A stretch of 35,526 nt of DNA from an uncultured Bacilli bacterium (GTDB lineage Bacteria; Bacillota_I; Bacilli_A; RF39; UBA660). The stretch is taken from contig CANQSL010000001.1 in assembly GCA_947626515.1 (NCBI GenBank), positions 1 through 35,526 of the forward strand. The letters run 5' to 3'. Below, in pieces: positions 26,026-34,170 of the stretch. Made by a program: the position numbers and the translations under genes. The notes under the pieces were generated by a model, which ran no database searches, had not been told where the DNA came from, and saw nothing but the letters and a program-made list of their open reading frames with translations. Numbering within the stretch: position 1 is the first letter of the stretch; the number at the start of each line of letters is the position of its first letter.

Positions 26026-26736
26026 ATGGAATTTATAGCTCATACTGCTGCAATAAATAAAGATGAAGACACACTTAAAAAGCTTATAGAAAATGATTAT
26101 TTTGATAAAATAGAATTAGACTTTATTCCTACTAAAGACAATATATTGATATGGTCACATTCTAATATGATAGGTTCTTTAAAAATAAATACAGCTTCAT
26201 ATAAAGAAATTAAAATAGAAGCTAATAATAATGCCAAAAAAATTTATACATTAAACGAAATATTAGAAATAGTTGATAATAAAAAAGCTTTACTGTTAGA
26301 AATCAAACATTTTATTAATATTAAAAGAGGTTACTTTGATATTTTAAATATTTTAAAACAAATAGAATCAACTAAAAATGTTATCCAAATACAAAGCTTT
26401 AATCAATATTTAATAAAATATTTATTGGATAATAAAAAAGAATTATTTAATATAGAAATAGGACTTATAATAAATTTATTCAAAACTTTTCTATATAGAA
26501 ATAACTCATTAGAAGAATGGAAAAATTTAGATTTTATAGCTTTATCTTCTGAATTGTTCGAATGGCCTTTTGTTGGAAAAGATTTTGAACTTTATAGAAA
26601 AAATATACCGAAAGCTAAACAATATGCATGGACATGGGATTTGGTATATAAAGAACACAAAAAAAGATTAGAAAATTATATTAATAATAATGTTGATGGA
26701 ATTATAACTTTATCGCAAGATATAAAAAAAATATGA
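26026..26736 (+). CDS. Glycerophosphodiester phosphodiesterase-like protein
   Basis: This 236-aa protein follows the GDPD pattern: His6 in the first strand (FIAHTAA), the IELDF Glu30/Asp32 pair, WSHS with His45, YTLNEILEIV, LLLEIKH with the Glu and Lys of the active site, and a final VDGIITLS strand. GDPDs hydrolyse glycerophosphodiesters to glycerol-3-phosphate and an alcohol. The usual AHRG is AHTA here, so an Arg that contacts phosphate is missing and the substrate may differ. There is no signal peptide or membrane segment. The gene has a GGAAAGGA ribosome site and ends in a hairpin shared with the convergent TetR gene. Confidence 0.8.
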   Translation: MEFIAHTAAINKDEDTLKKLIENDYFDKIELDFIPTKDNILIWSHSNMIGSLKINTASYKEIKIEANNNAKKIYTLNEILEIVDNKKALLLEIKHFINIKRGYFDILNILKQIESTKNVIQIQSFNQYLIKYLLDNKKELFNIEIGLIINLFKTFLYRNNSLEEWKNLDFIALSSELFEWPFVGKDFELYRKNIPKAKQYAWTWDLVYKEHKKRLENYINNNVDGIITLSQDIKKI

Positions 26737-26753
26737 CTTTACATATTTTTTTT
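26724..26753. terminator. Bidirectional terminator between GDPD-like and TetR genes
   Basis: AAAAAAAATATG-ACTTTA-CATATTTTTTTT is a perfect stem of about 12 bp with a 6-nt loop and long T-runs on both strands. The two stop codons lie in it, two bases apart. Confidence 0.85.
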
Positions 26754-27332
26754 ATACCTATTATTTAATTCTTTATTCATGCTTACTTGCCTATAGCCTT
26801 TAAATGCATCAAATATAATATTTTCTATCTCTTCATCTGATAATTCCGAATTAGTCGTAGCTATCATAGATGCTATACCATGAATTATTAACCAAGTATT
26901 AATATAAATTTGTTTTGAAGCAGAAAAACTCAACCCAGTAGATTTTTGTATCATTTCAGCATATTTTCTACCACTTTCATTTTCTGCCATATCAAGTATA
27001 TTATTATTTTTAGAAGCTGAAGACATAAATAAAAATTTAAATAAATTTTTTTCCTTTTTAGCAAATTTTATATAAGATAATCCAACTCCAATAAAAGGAA
27101 CTTGATGATTATTTTCTTTATTTATATATTTATTATGAAAATCATATACAATATCATATACTGTCATTTTTAAATCTTCCATATTTTTAAATAGTCTAAA
27201 TATAGGTTGAGTAGAGCAACCTACCTCTTTTGCAAGATTTCTTGCTGAAAGATTTTCTATTCCCTGCTTTTTTATTATTTTAATAGATCCTTCAATTAAG
27301 GTTTCCCTTTCAATAATAGGTTTCGCACTCAT
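26739..27332 (-). CDS. TetR family transcriptional regulator
   Basis: The N-terminal DNA-binding domain runs from IIERETLIEGSIKIIKKQG to LKMTVYD, with the helix-turn-helix in LSARNLAKEVGCSTQPIFRLF (residues about 28-48). The rest is an all-helical ligand domain of about 130 residues resembling the TetR_C/WHG type. The ATG at 27332 has a perfect AGGAGG site; the longer tracked start lies in the leader. A perfect 16-bp palindrome immediately upstream of the ribosome site suggests autorepression. Both neighbouring genes are divergent or convergent in arrangement, so no target other than itself is evident. The ligand is unknown. Confidence 0.92.
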   Translation of the reverse strand: MSAKPIIERETLIEGSIKIIKKQGIENLSARNLAKEVGCSTQPIFRLFKNMEDLKMTVYDIVYDFHNKYINKENNHQVPFIGVGLSYIKFAKKEKNLFKFLFMSSASKNNNILDMAENESGRKYAEMIQKSTGLSFSASKQIYINTWLIIHGIASMIATTNSELSDEEIENIIFDAFKGYRQVSMNKELNNRYKKNM

Positions 27333-27348
27333 ATAAAACCTCCTATCA

Positions 27349-27364
27349 AATAACACGTGTTATT
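27349..27364. promoter_or_regulatory. Perfect palindrome, likely TetR operator
   Basis: AATAACACGTGTTATT is a perfect 16-bp inverted repeat lying 4 bp upstream of the AGGAGG site of the TetR gene. Size, symmetry and place match TetR operators. Its AT-rich arms do not end in a T-run hairpin, so a terminator is unlikely. Confidence 0.75.
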
Positions 27365-27402
27365 ACATTTTTATCTTATCATATCTTTAAAAAAAAATAA
27401 AG

Positions 27403-28068
27403 TTATTTATCAATTTTTTTTAATAATTTGTATTCTGAAGCATAACCACTTACTTCAAGATTTCTTTTTATAATCTTTAAACTCTTCTTTATTATTTTGG
27501 AAACATATGATTGAGAAACACCATATATAATCGCAATATCTTTTTGAGACATAGGAGTACAATTAAATCCAAAATATTTTTTTATTATAATAGAATCTCG
27601 CAAAGGCAAATTATCGATACTTTCTCTTATTATTTTATATTTTTCTTTTTGTTCATAAATAACATCTACTTGTTCAGAAGATGATACTGACTCATAATCA
27701 CTTTCTAACTTATACTTGTTTTCAGCATAAACTATTTCATCAAAATTATGTCTTTTTAAAGAATTAAAAAACATATAAATTTCGTTCAATATACATTTAA
27801 AAGAATATGTGTAAAAAGTAGCATTTTTTGACAAACTATAAGTATCAACACTTTTAATTAAGCCAATTAATCCTATAGAAACTAAATCACTTTTTTCTAT
27901 TTTTGAATAGAAAAACTTTTTAGAAACAACATCTAAAACTATAGATATATTGTTTATTATTAACTTTTCTCTTGCTAACTTGTCGCCTTGTTTCATCTTT
28001 AAGTATAAACTTTTAAATTCAATTTCTGATAATTTAGAATTAATATTTTCAATAAACCAATCTTTCAT
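27403..28068 (-). CDS. Alternative sigma-70 family factor (SigH/SigK-like)
   Basis: This 221-aa protein has sigma region 2 (LIINNISIVLDVVSKKFF, then SDLVSIGLIGLIKSVDTY and the aromatic YTYSFKCILNEIYMFF DNA-melting segment) and region 4 (LPLRDSIIIKKYFGF, then MSQKDIAIIYGVSQSYVSKI as helix-turn-helix). Regions 1.1 and 3 are reduced, the layout of sporulation-type group 3 factors such as SigK, SigF and SigH; it is not a small ECF factor. It should direct RNA polymerase to a special promoter set. No anti-sigma gene is adjacent. It is divergent from clpB with 133 bp between the starts, and its ATG has an AAAGGGG ribosome site. Its regulon cannot be read here. Confidence 0.88.
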   Translation of the reverse strand: MKDWFIENINSKLSEIEFKSLYLKMKQGDKLAREKLIINNISIVLDVVSKKFFYSKIEKSDLVSIGLIGLIKSVDTYSLSKNATFYTYSFKCILNEIYMFFNSLKRHNFDEIVYAENKYKLESDYESVSSSEQVDVIYEQKEKYKIIRESIDNLPLRDSIIIKKYFGFNCTPMSQKDIAIIYGVSQSYVSKIIKKSLKIIKRNLEVSGYASEYKLLKKIDK

Positions 28069-28137
28069 TTTCTATTCCCCTTTAAAACAAATATTTCGTA
28101 TAGTAACAAAATATTAATATAAAGTCAAATATTATTA

Positions 28138-28164
28138 TTAGCACTCAGTATTGACAAGTGCTAA
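28138..28164 (+). promoter_or_regulatory. CIRCE element (HrcA operator)
   Basis: TTAGCACTC, 9 bp, AAGTGCTAA matches the CIRCE consensus TTAGCACTC-N9-GAGTGCTAA at 17 of 18 positions. CIRCE is bound by the heat-shock repressor HrcA. The 3' arm overlaps the -35 box of clpB, so binding would block RNA polymerase. Confidence 0.95.
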
Positions 28165-28178
28165 TTTTTGAGTATAAT
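28151..28178 (+). promoter_or_regulatory. Heat-shock-controlled promoter of clpB
   Basis: A perfect TTGACA (28151-28156), 16 bp and a perfect TATAAT (28173-28178). The -35 box is embedded in the CIRCE element, so this vegetative promoter should be strong when HrcA is released. Confidence 0.92.
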
Positions 28179-28201
28179 AAAACTTGAAAGGAGAAATATA
28201 T

Positions 28202-30310
28202 ATGGAACAAAATCCTTATGAAGAAAATTTAAAAAAACCATTAGAAAAATATGGAAGAGATATTGTAGCTTTAGCAAAAGATGGCAAAATTGAACCAGTT
28301 ATTGGAAGAGATGATGAAATAAGAAATATTACAAGAGTGTTGTCTAGAAAAACCAAAAACAACCCTGTTTTAATAGGCGAACCTGGCGTAGGGAAAACTG
28401 CAATTGTAGAGGGCCTCGCTTTAAGAATTGTTAAAGGCGACGTCCCTAATAGTTTAAAAGATAAACATATATGGGAATTAGATATGGGAGCTTTAGTTGC
28501 TGGAGCAAAATACAGAGGTGAATTTGAAGAAAGATTAAAAGCGGTATTAAAAGAAATAAAAGAATCAGATGGAGAAATAATTTTATTTATTGATGAAATT
28601 CATATGATTGTCGGAGCTGGTGCATTAGAAGGAGCTATGGATGCTGGAAACATGTTAAAGCCAATGCTAGCCAGAGGAGAAATTCATTGTATTGGTGCAA
28701 CAACACTCAATGAATATAGAAAATATATTGAAAAAGACGGTGCTTTAGAAAGGCGTTTTCAAAAAATCCAAGTTAATGAACCTACAGTTATAGATACAAT
28801 AACTATACTTCGTGGCTTAAAGAATAGATTTGAAGTCTACCACGGTGTAAATATAAAAGATAAAGCACTAGTAGCTGCAGCAACTCTATCTGATAGATAC
28901 ATAACTGATAGATTTTTGCCAGATAAAGCCATTGATTTAATTGATGAAGCTTGCGCAACAATTAAAGTTCAAATGGAATCTGTGCCAACAGAATTAGATT
29001 CTTTATCTAGAAAAATTATGCAATATGAAGTTGAAAAACAAGCTTTAAAACATGAAAAAGATGAATTAAGCAAAAAAAGAATAGAAGAAATAAATAAAAA
29101 ATTAGAAACATTAAAAGAAGATGAGCTATCTTTACGAAAAGATTGGGAAGAAGAAAAACAAATAAATGAAAAAATAAATAAAAAGAAAGAAGAAATTGAG
29201 CAAAAAAAATATGAATTAGAAGTTGCGGAAAACAATTATGACTTAGAAACTGCAGCTAAATTAAGACATGGAGTTATTCCCGCTTTAAGGCAAGAATTAG
29301 AAAATTTAAACAATTCAAACAAAAGAAATATTTTAAGTGATGTTGTCGATGATGAATCCATTGCAAAAATTATTTCTAAATGGACAAATATTCCTATCAG
29401 TAAATTAGTTGGTGGAGAAAGAGAAAAATTAATCAATCTTTATGAAAACATGAAAAAAAGAGTTAAAGGACAAGATGAAGCATTGATGTTAGTTAGCGAA
29501 GCTATAAAACGAGCAAGAGCTGGTATAAAAGATCCAAATCGTCCAATTGGCTCATTTATGTTTTTAGGTCCAACAGGAGTTGGTAAAACAGAAGTTGCAA
29601 GAACCTTAGCATATGAACTTTTTGATGATGAAAAACACATGATAAGAATCGATATGAGCGAATATATGGAAGCACATTCAGTTGCAAGATTAATTGGAGC
29701 TCCTCCTGGATATGTAGGTTACGATGAAGGCGGCCAATTAACTGAAGCAATTAGAAGAAATCCTTATAGTATTGTACTATTTGATGAAATAGAAAAAGCA
29801 CACAAAGATATTTTTAATGTATTATTACAAATTTTGGATGATGGTAGAATTACGGATGGACAAGGTAGAACAATCGATTTTAAAAATACTATAATAATTA
29901 TGACATCAAATTTAGGAAGCGAATACATGTTAAATAAAGATAATGATTATCAAGAAAAAATAGATTTAAGTATTAAATCGACATTTAAGCCTGAATTTAT
30001 AAATCGTATTGACGAAATTATTACTTTCAAACCATTGACTAAAGATGTAGTATATGAAATATTAAATAACATAATTAAAAACATCGAATTAAGATTAAGA
30101 GATAAACAATTAACTTTATCATTAACTGATAAAGCAAAAGATTATATTATAGAAAACAGCTTTGATTACAACTATGGAGCTAGACCAATAAAAAGATATG
30201 TATCTAGAAACATAGAAAGCCTTATTGCTAATGCAATAATCAACGATAAAATCATTTACGGAACTAACATAAATATAGATATTAAAGACAATAGTTTTTA
30301 CATAAAATAA
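28202..30310 (+). CDS. clpB: ClpB disaggregase lacking the N-domain
   Basis: ClpB is a hexameric AAA+ chaperone that, with DnaK, pulls proteins out of aggregates. NBD1 has Walker A GEPGVGKT (59-66) and Walker [10 protein letters not shown] full-length coiled-coil M-domain of about 120 residues (from [20 protein letters not shown]) follows, then NBD2 with Walker A GPTGVGKT (about 456-463), [10 protein letters not shown] and [12 protein letters not shown]. The long M-domain and lack of an IGF/LGF ClpP-docking loop mark ClpB over ClpC or ClpE. The protein starts at NBD1 (702 aa) and has no Clp_N domain of about 145 residues, as in Mycoplasma ClpB. The ATG at 28202 follows AAAGGAG; the tracked TTG lies inside that ribosome site. 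Control is by CIRCE. Confidence 0.95.
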   Translation: MEQNPYEENLKKPLEKYGRDIVALAKDGKIEPVIGRDDEIRNITRVLSRKTKNNPVLIGEPGVGKTAIVEGLALRIVKGDVPNSLKDKHIWELDMGALVAGAKYRGEFEERLKAVLKEIKESDGEIILFIDEIHMIVGAGALEGAMDAGNMLKPMLARGEIHCIGATTLNEYRKYIEKDGALERRFQKIQVNEPTVIDTITILRGLKNRFEVYHGVNIKDKALVAAATLSDRYITDRFLPDKAIDLIDEACATIKVQMESVPTELDSLSRKIMQYEVEKQALKHEKDELSKKRIEEINKKLETLKEDELSLRKDWEEEKQINEKINKKKEEIEQKKYELEVAENNYDLETAAKLRHGVIPALRQELENLNNSNKRNILSDVVDDESIAKIISKWTNIPISKLVGGEREKLINLYENMKKRVKGQDEALMLVSEAIKRARAGIKDPNRPIGSFMFLGPTGVGKTEVARTLAYELFDDEKHMIRIDMSEYMEAHSVARLIGAPPGYVGYDEGGQLTEAIRRNPYSIVLFDEIEKAHKDIFNVLLQILDDGRITDGQGRTIDFKNTIIIMTSNLGSEYMLNKDNDYQEKIDLSIKSTFKPEFINRIDEIITFKPLTKDVVYEILNNIIKNIELRLRDKQLTLSLTDKAKDYIIENSFDYNYGARPIKRYVSRNIESLIANAIINDKIIYGTNINIDIKDNSFYIK

Positions 30311-30332
30311 AAAGGCCTAGGCCTTTTTATTT
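30305..30332. terminator. Bidirectional terminator, 28-bp perfect palindrome
   Basis: AAATAAAAAGGCCTAGGCCTTTTTATTT is a perfect palindrome between the convergent clpB and bactofilin-like genes, with a GC core AGGCC and T-runs both ways. It overlaps the clpB stop codon and the start of the opposite stop. Confidence 0.85.
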
Positions 30333-31372
30333 ATTTCTTTAACACAATAGGATGCTAAACCGATACCTGTTATCATTGAAATAAAGGAAATTAAACCACC
30401 AATATATGGAATGTAGCTTAAAACAAATATTAAAGCTAAACCAATTATTGTGCTTATATATTTATTCATACTCTTATTCATGAATTTCTTATCTATATAA
30501 ATTCCTAATACGTATCCACTAAATATATTAGATAGATAGACAATTATTCCAAACAATATTCCAAGTATTACACCAATTGGAGCTAAGAAACCAGTAAATA
30601 ACAACATTAATGAGACAATAGGAACTCCTATTAAAGCTGCCAATCCAATTGCAATAACTTTCCAAATATTATCTTTAGCAATAGTGTTGAATTTTTTAAA
30701 TATCTTCTCAAATAAGAATACTAATAAAATACTTAATATTGCCAATTGAATAAACGATTTTATTGCACTAGAAACTATTGATTTTAAATCTACCTGTTGA
30801 ACTTTAAAAGTTTCCTTTTTTATTTTATCATCTAAATTTTTTACTGATGCATCTTCATTATATTTTATTTTTCCTTTAATTGTTGCATTTTTAGCATTTA
30901 TAGTATTAGCTAAAACAGTTACATTTCCGTTAAATGTACCACTTAAGGTTACTTCTGATCCATAAATATAAATATTTCTATCAACCGTACCTTCTATAGT
31001 TAAATCTTCTGCAAAAATATATGCATCTCGAGAAAGTTTTGATTCCTTTTTTATCTTTACTATTGAACCTGCAATAAAACTATCATTTAAAACTTCTCCT
31101 TCAATATCAATATTTGCACCAGCAGTAAAAATATACTGTTGCTTCGCCCCAATTGATACATCATTTCCAGCAATAAAGCTAATTCCTTTAATAGGCTTTA
31201 AAACTTCCACTTTATTTCCAGCTAAAAACGCTGTTCCATCTAATTCTTCATTAATCTTTACTTTTTCACCAGCTTGAAACAAGTCTTTTATATAACCTTT
31301 AGCAAAAGTCGCTGTTGTAAAAATTAAAAAAGCTATTAAAAAGAAAATACTAAATTTTAATTTCTTTTTCAA
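30317..31372 (-). CDS. Secreted bactofilin-like (polymer-forming) membrane protein
   Basis: The protein starts with a signal peptide (residues about 1-24, KFSIFFLIAFLIFTTATFA). Residues about 35-175 are short beta-helix-like repeats of the pattern hydrophobic-x-AGxxVxI, as in FLAGNKVEVLK, FIAGNDVSIG and FIAGSIVKIK, resembling bactofilin/polymer-forming domains. Four membrane segments follow from residue about 205 to the end. Bactofilins form filaments, mostly in the cytosol; here the signal peptide would put the repeats outside the membrane, with the C-terminus as anchor. The start is a TTG, chosen because AAGGAG lies 8 bp before it and no better start exists. Function in wall organisation is inference. 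Confidence 0.78.
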   Translation of the reverse strand: MKKKLKFSIFFLIAFLIFTTATFAKGYIKDLFQAGEKVKINEELDGTAFLAGNKVEVLKPIKGISFIAGNDVSIGAKQQYIFTAGANIDIEGEVLNDSFIAGSIVKIKKESKLSRDAYIFAEDLTIEGTVDRNIYIYGSEVTLSGTFNGNVTVLANTINAKNATIKGKIKYNEDASVKNLDDKIKKETFKVQQVDLKSIVSSAIKSFIQLAILSILLVFLFEKIFKKFNTIAKDNIWKVIAIGLAALIGVPIVSLMLLFTGFLAPIGVILGILFGIIVYLSNIFSGYVLGIYIDKKFMNKSMNKYISTIIGLALIFVLSYIPYIGGLISFISMITGIGLASYCVKEINKKA

Positions 31373-31448
31373 AAAATCATCTCCTTACCTATAATATTAC
31401 ACAAATAAATTTAAAATGCAATAAATTATTTTTTTACACATTAAAAAC

Positions 31449-31477
31449 TTGAATTATTTATTTATTTTATATATAAT
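31449..31477 (+). promoter_or_regulatory. Promoter of the CE4-VanY operon
   Basis: TTGAAT (31449-31454), 17 bp and a perfect TATAAT (31472-31477), 19 bp upstream of the first ATG of the operon. It should drive the small membrane protein, deacetylase and peptidase genes together. Confidence 0.75.
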
Positions 31478-31495
31478 AATTTTGGGTGATAGTAT

Positions 31496-31858
31496 ATGAG
31501 TAAAGGAAAAAATACTAAATCAAATACTAAAAAAAATACGTCCAAAAAAATAACTAAAAATACTAAAGAATATAAAGATGGAATAATTATTCCAGAAAAT
31601 GACGTCAATATAGAAATTCCTAAAAAAACTAAAAAAACAGTTAAACTGGAAGAAGCTAAAACAAAACCAAAGAATAAAAAACTTTTATTTATAGGATTTT
31701 TAATTTGTGTATTAGGTATAATTGCTCTATTATTATCAATAATAGCTAATAGAATAATCGATAGAAATTTTTTAAATGATTCAAGTGTATTAGCAATGAT
31801 AATAATAAGCATAATAATTGAATGTTTTGGAGCATTTATTATTATAAGTGAATCATAA
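31496..31858 (+). CDS. Small membrane protein with basic N-terminus
   Basis: I do not recognise this 120-aa protein. Residues 1-60 are rich in Lys and Thr/Asn (SKGKNTKSNTKKNTSKKITK), and two membrane segments follow at about 62-83 (LLFIGFLICVLGIIALLLSI) and 96-118. The Lys-rich part should stay cytosolic by the positive-inside rule, where it could bind nucleic acid or anionic lipids. The plus frame is preferred over the overlapping minus ORF because it has a promoter, a GGGTGAT ribosome site and a position as first gene before the deacetylase, 19 bp away. A role with the wall enzymes downstream is only suggested by context. Confidence 0.75.
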   Translation: MSKGKNTKSNTKKNTSKKITKNTKEYKDGIIIPENDVNIEIPKKTKKTVKLEEAKTKPKNKKLLFIGFLICVLGIIALLLSIIANRIIDRNFLNDSSVLAMIIISIIIECFGAFIIISES

Positions 31859-31877
31859 AACTGTAGTGTGAGGTATT

Positions 31878-33305
31878 ATGAGAAAAAATAACAAAAAATA
31901 TAAAAAAGTTACAATACTATTATTATCAATTGTTTTTTTTGTAACTATTATGTTTTTTGTTTTTTTAATTTTTGGGGAAAAAGATATAGTTTTAACTTTA
32001 AGTGGAAAGAATATGTCATATATAAATTATGGAGAAAATTACAAAGAAGAAGGTTATAAAGCAATATACTGTAATAAATACATAAAAATATTTTGTAAAG
32101 ATATAACACAAAAAGTTACTATAACAGAAAAAAATAAAACTAATATATCATATTCAAAAGTCTATAACATAAATTTTAATGGAATGAATAAAACTATTGA
32201 AAGAAAAATATTAATTGTAGATAAAGAAAGTCCAGAAATTGAATTGGTAAACTCGGATTTACTAACTTGTCCAAACAAAGAATACGTTGAAGAAGGATAT
32301 AACGCAACTGATAATGTAGATGGAAATATTACAGATAAAGTTATAGCTACAGTTGAAAAAGATAAGGTTACCTATACTGTTGAAGATAGTAGTGGAAACA
32401 AAAAAACAATTGTTAGAAATGTTAAATATGGTGATAATGAAAGTCCAAAAATATCTTTAATAGGTGACGAAACAATTAATATACTTTTAAATAATGATTA
32501 TATAGAGCCAGGCTACAACGCTACGGATAATTGTGATAAAACTGTAGTTGTAACTACTAATACAAATTTAAATACAAACAAAGTTGGAGATTATACTGTA
32601 AATTACGAAGCAACTGACTCTAGTGGAAATAAATCAATTGCCAAAAGAAATATTAGAGTGATTGATAGCCAAAATATAGAAAAAAATGGAAAAGTAGTTT
32701 ATATTACTTTTGACGATGGTCCTGGTCCATATACAAAAGATATTTTAAATATATTAGATAAATATAATGTAAAAGTAACATTTTTTGTAACAAATCAATT
32801 TAGCAATTATGTCCCTTTAATAAAAGACGAATTCGAAAAAGGACATACTATAGCAGTACATACAGCTACTCACAATTTTGATAAAGTATATCAATCTGTT
32901 GATAATTATTTAGAAGATTTTAATTCGATGAATCAAATTATATATCAATATACAGGCAATTACACAAAGATGTTTAGATTCCCTGGTGGAAGTAGTAATA
33001 CTGCAAGTAAATTTAACCCAGGAATTGTTACACGTATAGCTAAAAAAATGACAGATCTTGGTTATATTTATTATGATTGGAATGTCGATAGTATGGATAC
33101 ATCTACAAGTAATTCAAAAACCATAGCAAATAATGTTATAAATGATATTGCCAAACATGACTATTCAATTGTATTAATGCATGATATTAAAAAAGCTAAT
33201 ATTGCAAGTATTGATGAAATATTAAGTGAAGGTATTTTAAAGGGATATACTTTTTTGCCCCTTACAGAAGCTTCTCCCACTAGTCACCATAGAATTAATA
33301 ATTAG
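31878..33305 (+). CDS. Membrane-anchored CE4 polysaccharide deacetylase with Ig-like domains
   Basis: The C-terminal NodB domain removes acetyl groups from wall GlcNAc or MurNAc or another surface glycan. It has TFDDGPGPYT with Asp279 and Asp280, the zinc motif HTATH with His328 and His332, RFPGGSSN, DWNVDS and LMHDI with His435, so all five CE4 motifs are present. Residues about 11-32 anchor it in the membrane. Between lie a small domain with two cysteines (YCNKYIKIFC) and two DUF5011-type Ig-like repeats, each ending in a DSSGNK-like turn, which extend the enzyme from the membrane. It has a GTGAGGT ribosome site and is followed 10 bp later by the VanY gene. Confidence 0.93.
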   Translation: MRKNNKKYKKVTILLLSIVFFVTIMFFVFLIFGEKDIVLTLSGKNMSYINYGENYKEEGYKAIYCNKYIKIFCKDITQKVTITEKNKTNISYSKVYNINFNGMNKTIERKILIVDKESPEIELVNSDLLTCPNKEYVEEGYNATDNVDGNITDKVIATVEKDKVTYTVEDSSGNKKTIVRNVKYGDNESPKISLIGDETINILLNNDYIEPGYNATDNCDKTVVVTTNTNLNTNKVGDYTVNYEATDSSGNKSIAKRNIRVIDSQNIEKNGKVVYITFDDGPGPYTKDILNILDKYNVKVTFFVTNQFSNYVPLIKDEFEKGHTIAVHTATHNFDKVYQSVDNYLEDFNSMNQIIYQYTGNYTKMFRFPGGSSNTASKFNPGIVTRIAKKMTDLGYIYYDWNVDSMDTSTSNSKTIANNVINDIAKHDYSIVLMHDIKKANIASIDEILSEGILKGYTFLPLTEASPTSHHRINN

Positions 33306-33315
33306 AGGTGTTTTT

Positions 33316-34170
33316 ATGAAAGTTTTTAATATATTATTATACATTTTTGGTATAACTTTACCAATTATACTACTTATAAGTTCTTTTATTAAACCTACTA
33401 TAAGAAAAATTATCAAAAATATATTTATAGCAGGAACAATATTTGCTTGTTTTTATATATTAAAATTAGGAGGAGATCACTTAATGAATAAAGATATCAT
33501 CGACAGTAAAGAACCAGAAGAAATAACTACTAATGAAATAAAAACTAGTGAAGAAAAAGTAAGTACTACTACAATGGACGAACATAAAATCATAAATAAA
33601 GATGGACTTTACTATATTGATGGATACCTAATTGTTAATAAAACTTATCCACTACCAGATGACTATGTTCCAACAAACACATATAAAGATGCAACAGGAC
33701 AAGATTATTGTCCAACATGTTTAGATATTGATACATATGAAAGCTATAAACTAATGGAAGCCGATGCTGAAGCTTTAGGATTAAATTTATGGATACAAAG
33801 TGGATACAGAAGTTATAATCTGCAAACAAGATTATATAATGATTATGTATCTAGAGATGGCAAAACTTTAGCTGATACGTATAGTGCAAGACCTGGACAT
33901 TCTGAACATCAAACGGGATTAGCTTTTGATTTAAATACTATTACTGATTCTTTCGCATATACTGATGAAGGAAAATGGGTAGATATGAATGCTTACAAAT
34001 ATGGATTCATATTAAGATACCCAAAATCTAAAGAGGAAATAACTGGTTACAAATATGAACCATGGCATCTTAGATATGTAGGAAAAGAATTAGCTGAAAA
34101 ACTTTATAATAATGGGGATTGGATAACTTTAGAAGAATATTTTAATCTAACAAGTACATATAGCGATTAG
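33316..34170 (+). CDS. VanY-family D-Ala-D-Ala carboxypeptidase, membrane anchored
   Basis: The enzyme trims the terminal D-Ala of wall peptides in the M15B zinc family. Motifs are SGYRSYNLQ (from Ser162), GHSEHQTGLAFDL (His198 and Asp205 as zinc ligands) and EPWHLRYVG (His251). Two membrane segments precede it, at about 5-25 and 38-55, then an acidic Ser/Thr linker and a YCPTC pair. The first ATG has an AGAGGTG site 10 bp after the CE4 stop, so the full-length form is coupled to that gene. A second in-frame ATG at 33484 has a far stronger ribosome site. Together with the CE4 and GH25 enzymes it points to active wall remodelling. Van-type vancomycin resistance is not implied, as no vanHAX genes are present. 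Confidence 0.93.
   Translation: MKVFNILLYIFGITLPIILLISSFIKPTIRKIIKNIFIAGTIFACFYILKLGGDHLMNKDIIDSKEPEEITTNEIKTSEEKVSTTTMDEHKIINKDGLYYIDGYLIVNKTYPLPDDYVPTNTYKDATGQDYCPTCLDIDTYESYKLMEADAEALGLNLWIQSGYRSYNLQTRLYNDYVSRDGKTLADTYSARPGHSEHQTGLAFDLNTITDSFAYTDEGKWVDMNAYKYGFILRYPKSKEEITGYKYEPWHLRYVGKELAEKLYNNGDWITLEEYFNLTSTYSD
33468..33486 (+). promoter_or_regulatory. Strong internal ribosome-binding-like site within VanY gene
   Basis: AGGAGGAGATCA differs at one base of 12 from the ideal anti-Shine-Dalgarno complement AGGAGGTGATCA and is followed 4 bp later by an in-frame ATG. It lies just after the second membrane segment, so it could start a shorter soluble form or pause ribosomes during membrane insertion. 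Confidence 0.5.

Noticed and set aside
28184-28201. TTG-started extension of clpB (MKGEIY)
   Set aside because: It covers the AAAGGAG ribosome site of the ATG at 28202, so it is a leader and not coding.
28969-29750. Minus-strand ORFs of 64-88 aa inside clpB
   Set aside because: They are antisense shadows of strongly conserved ClpB sequence, without ribosome sites.
31462-31812. 116-aa minus ORF opposite the small membrane protein
   Set aside because: It looks hydrophobic, but the plus frame has a promoter, a ribosome site and operon context.
33316-34170. Vancomycin resistance cluster
   Set aside because: Only a VanY-type peptidase is present; no vanH, vanA/B ligase, vanX or vanRS genes are near.
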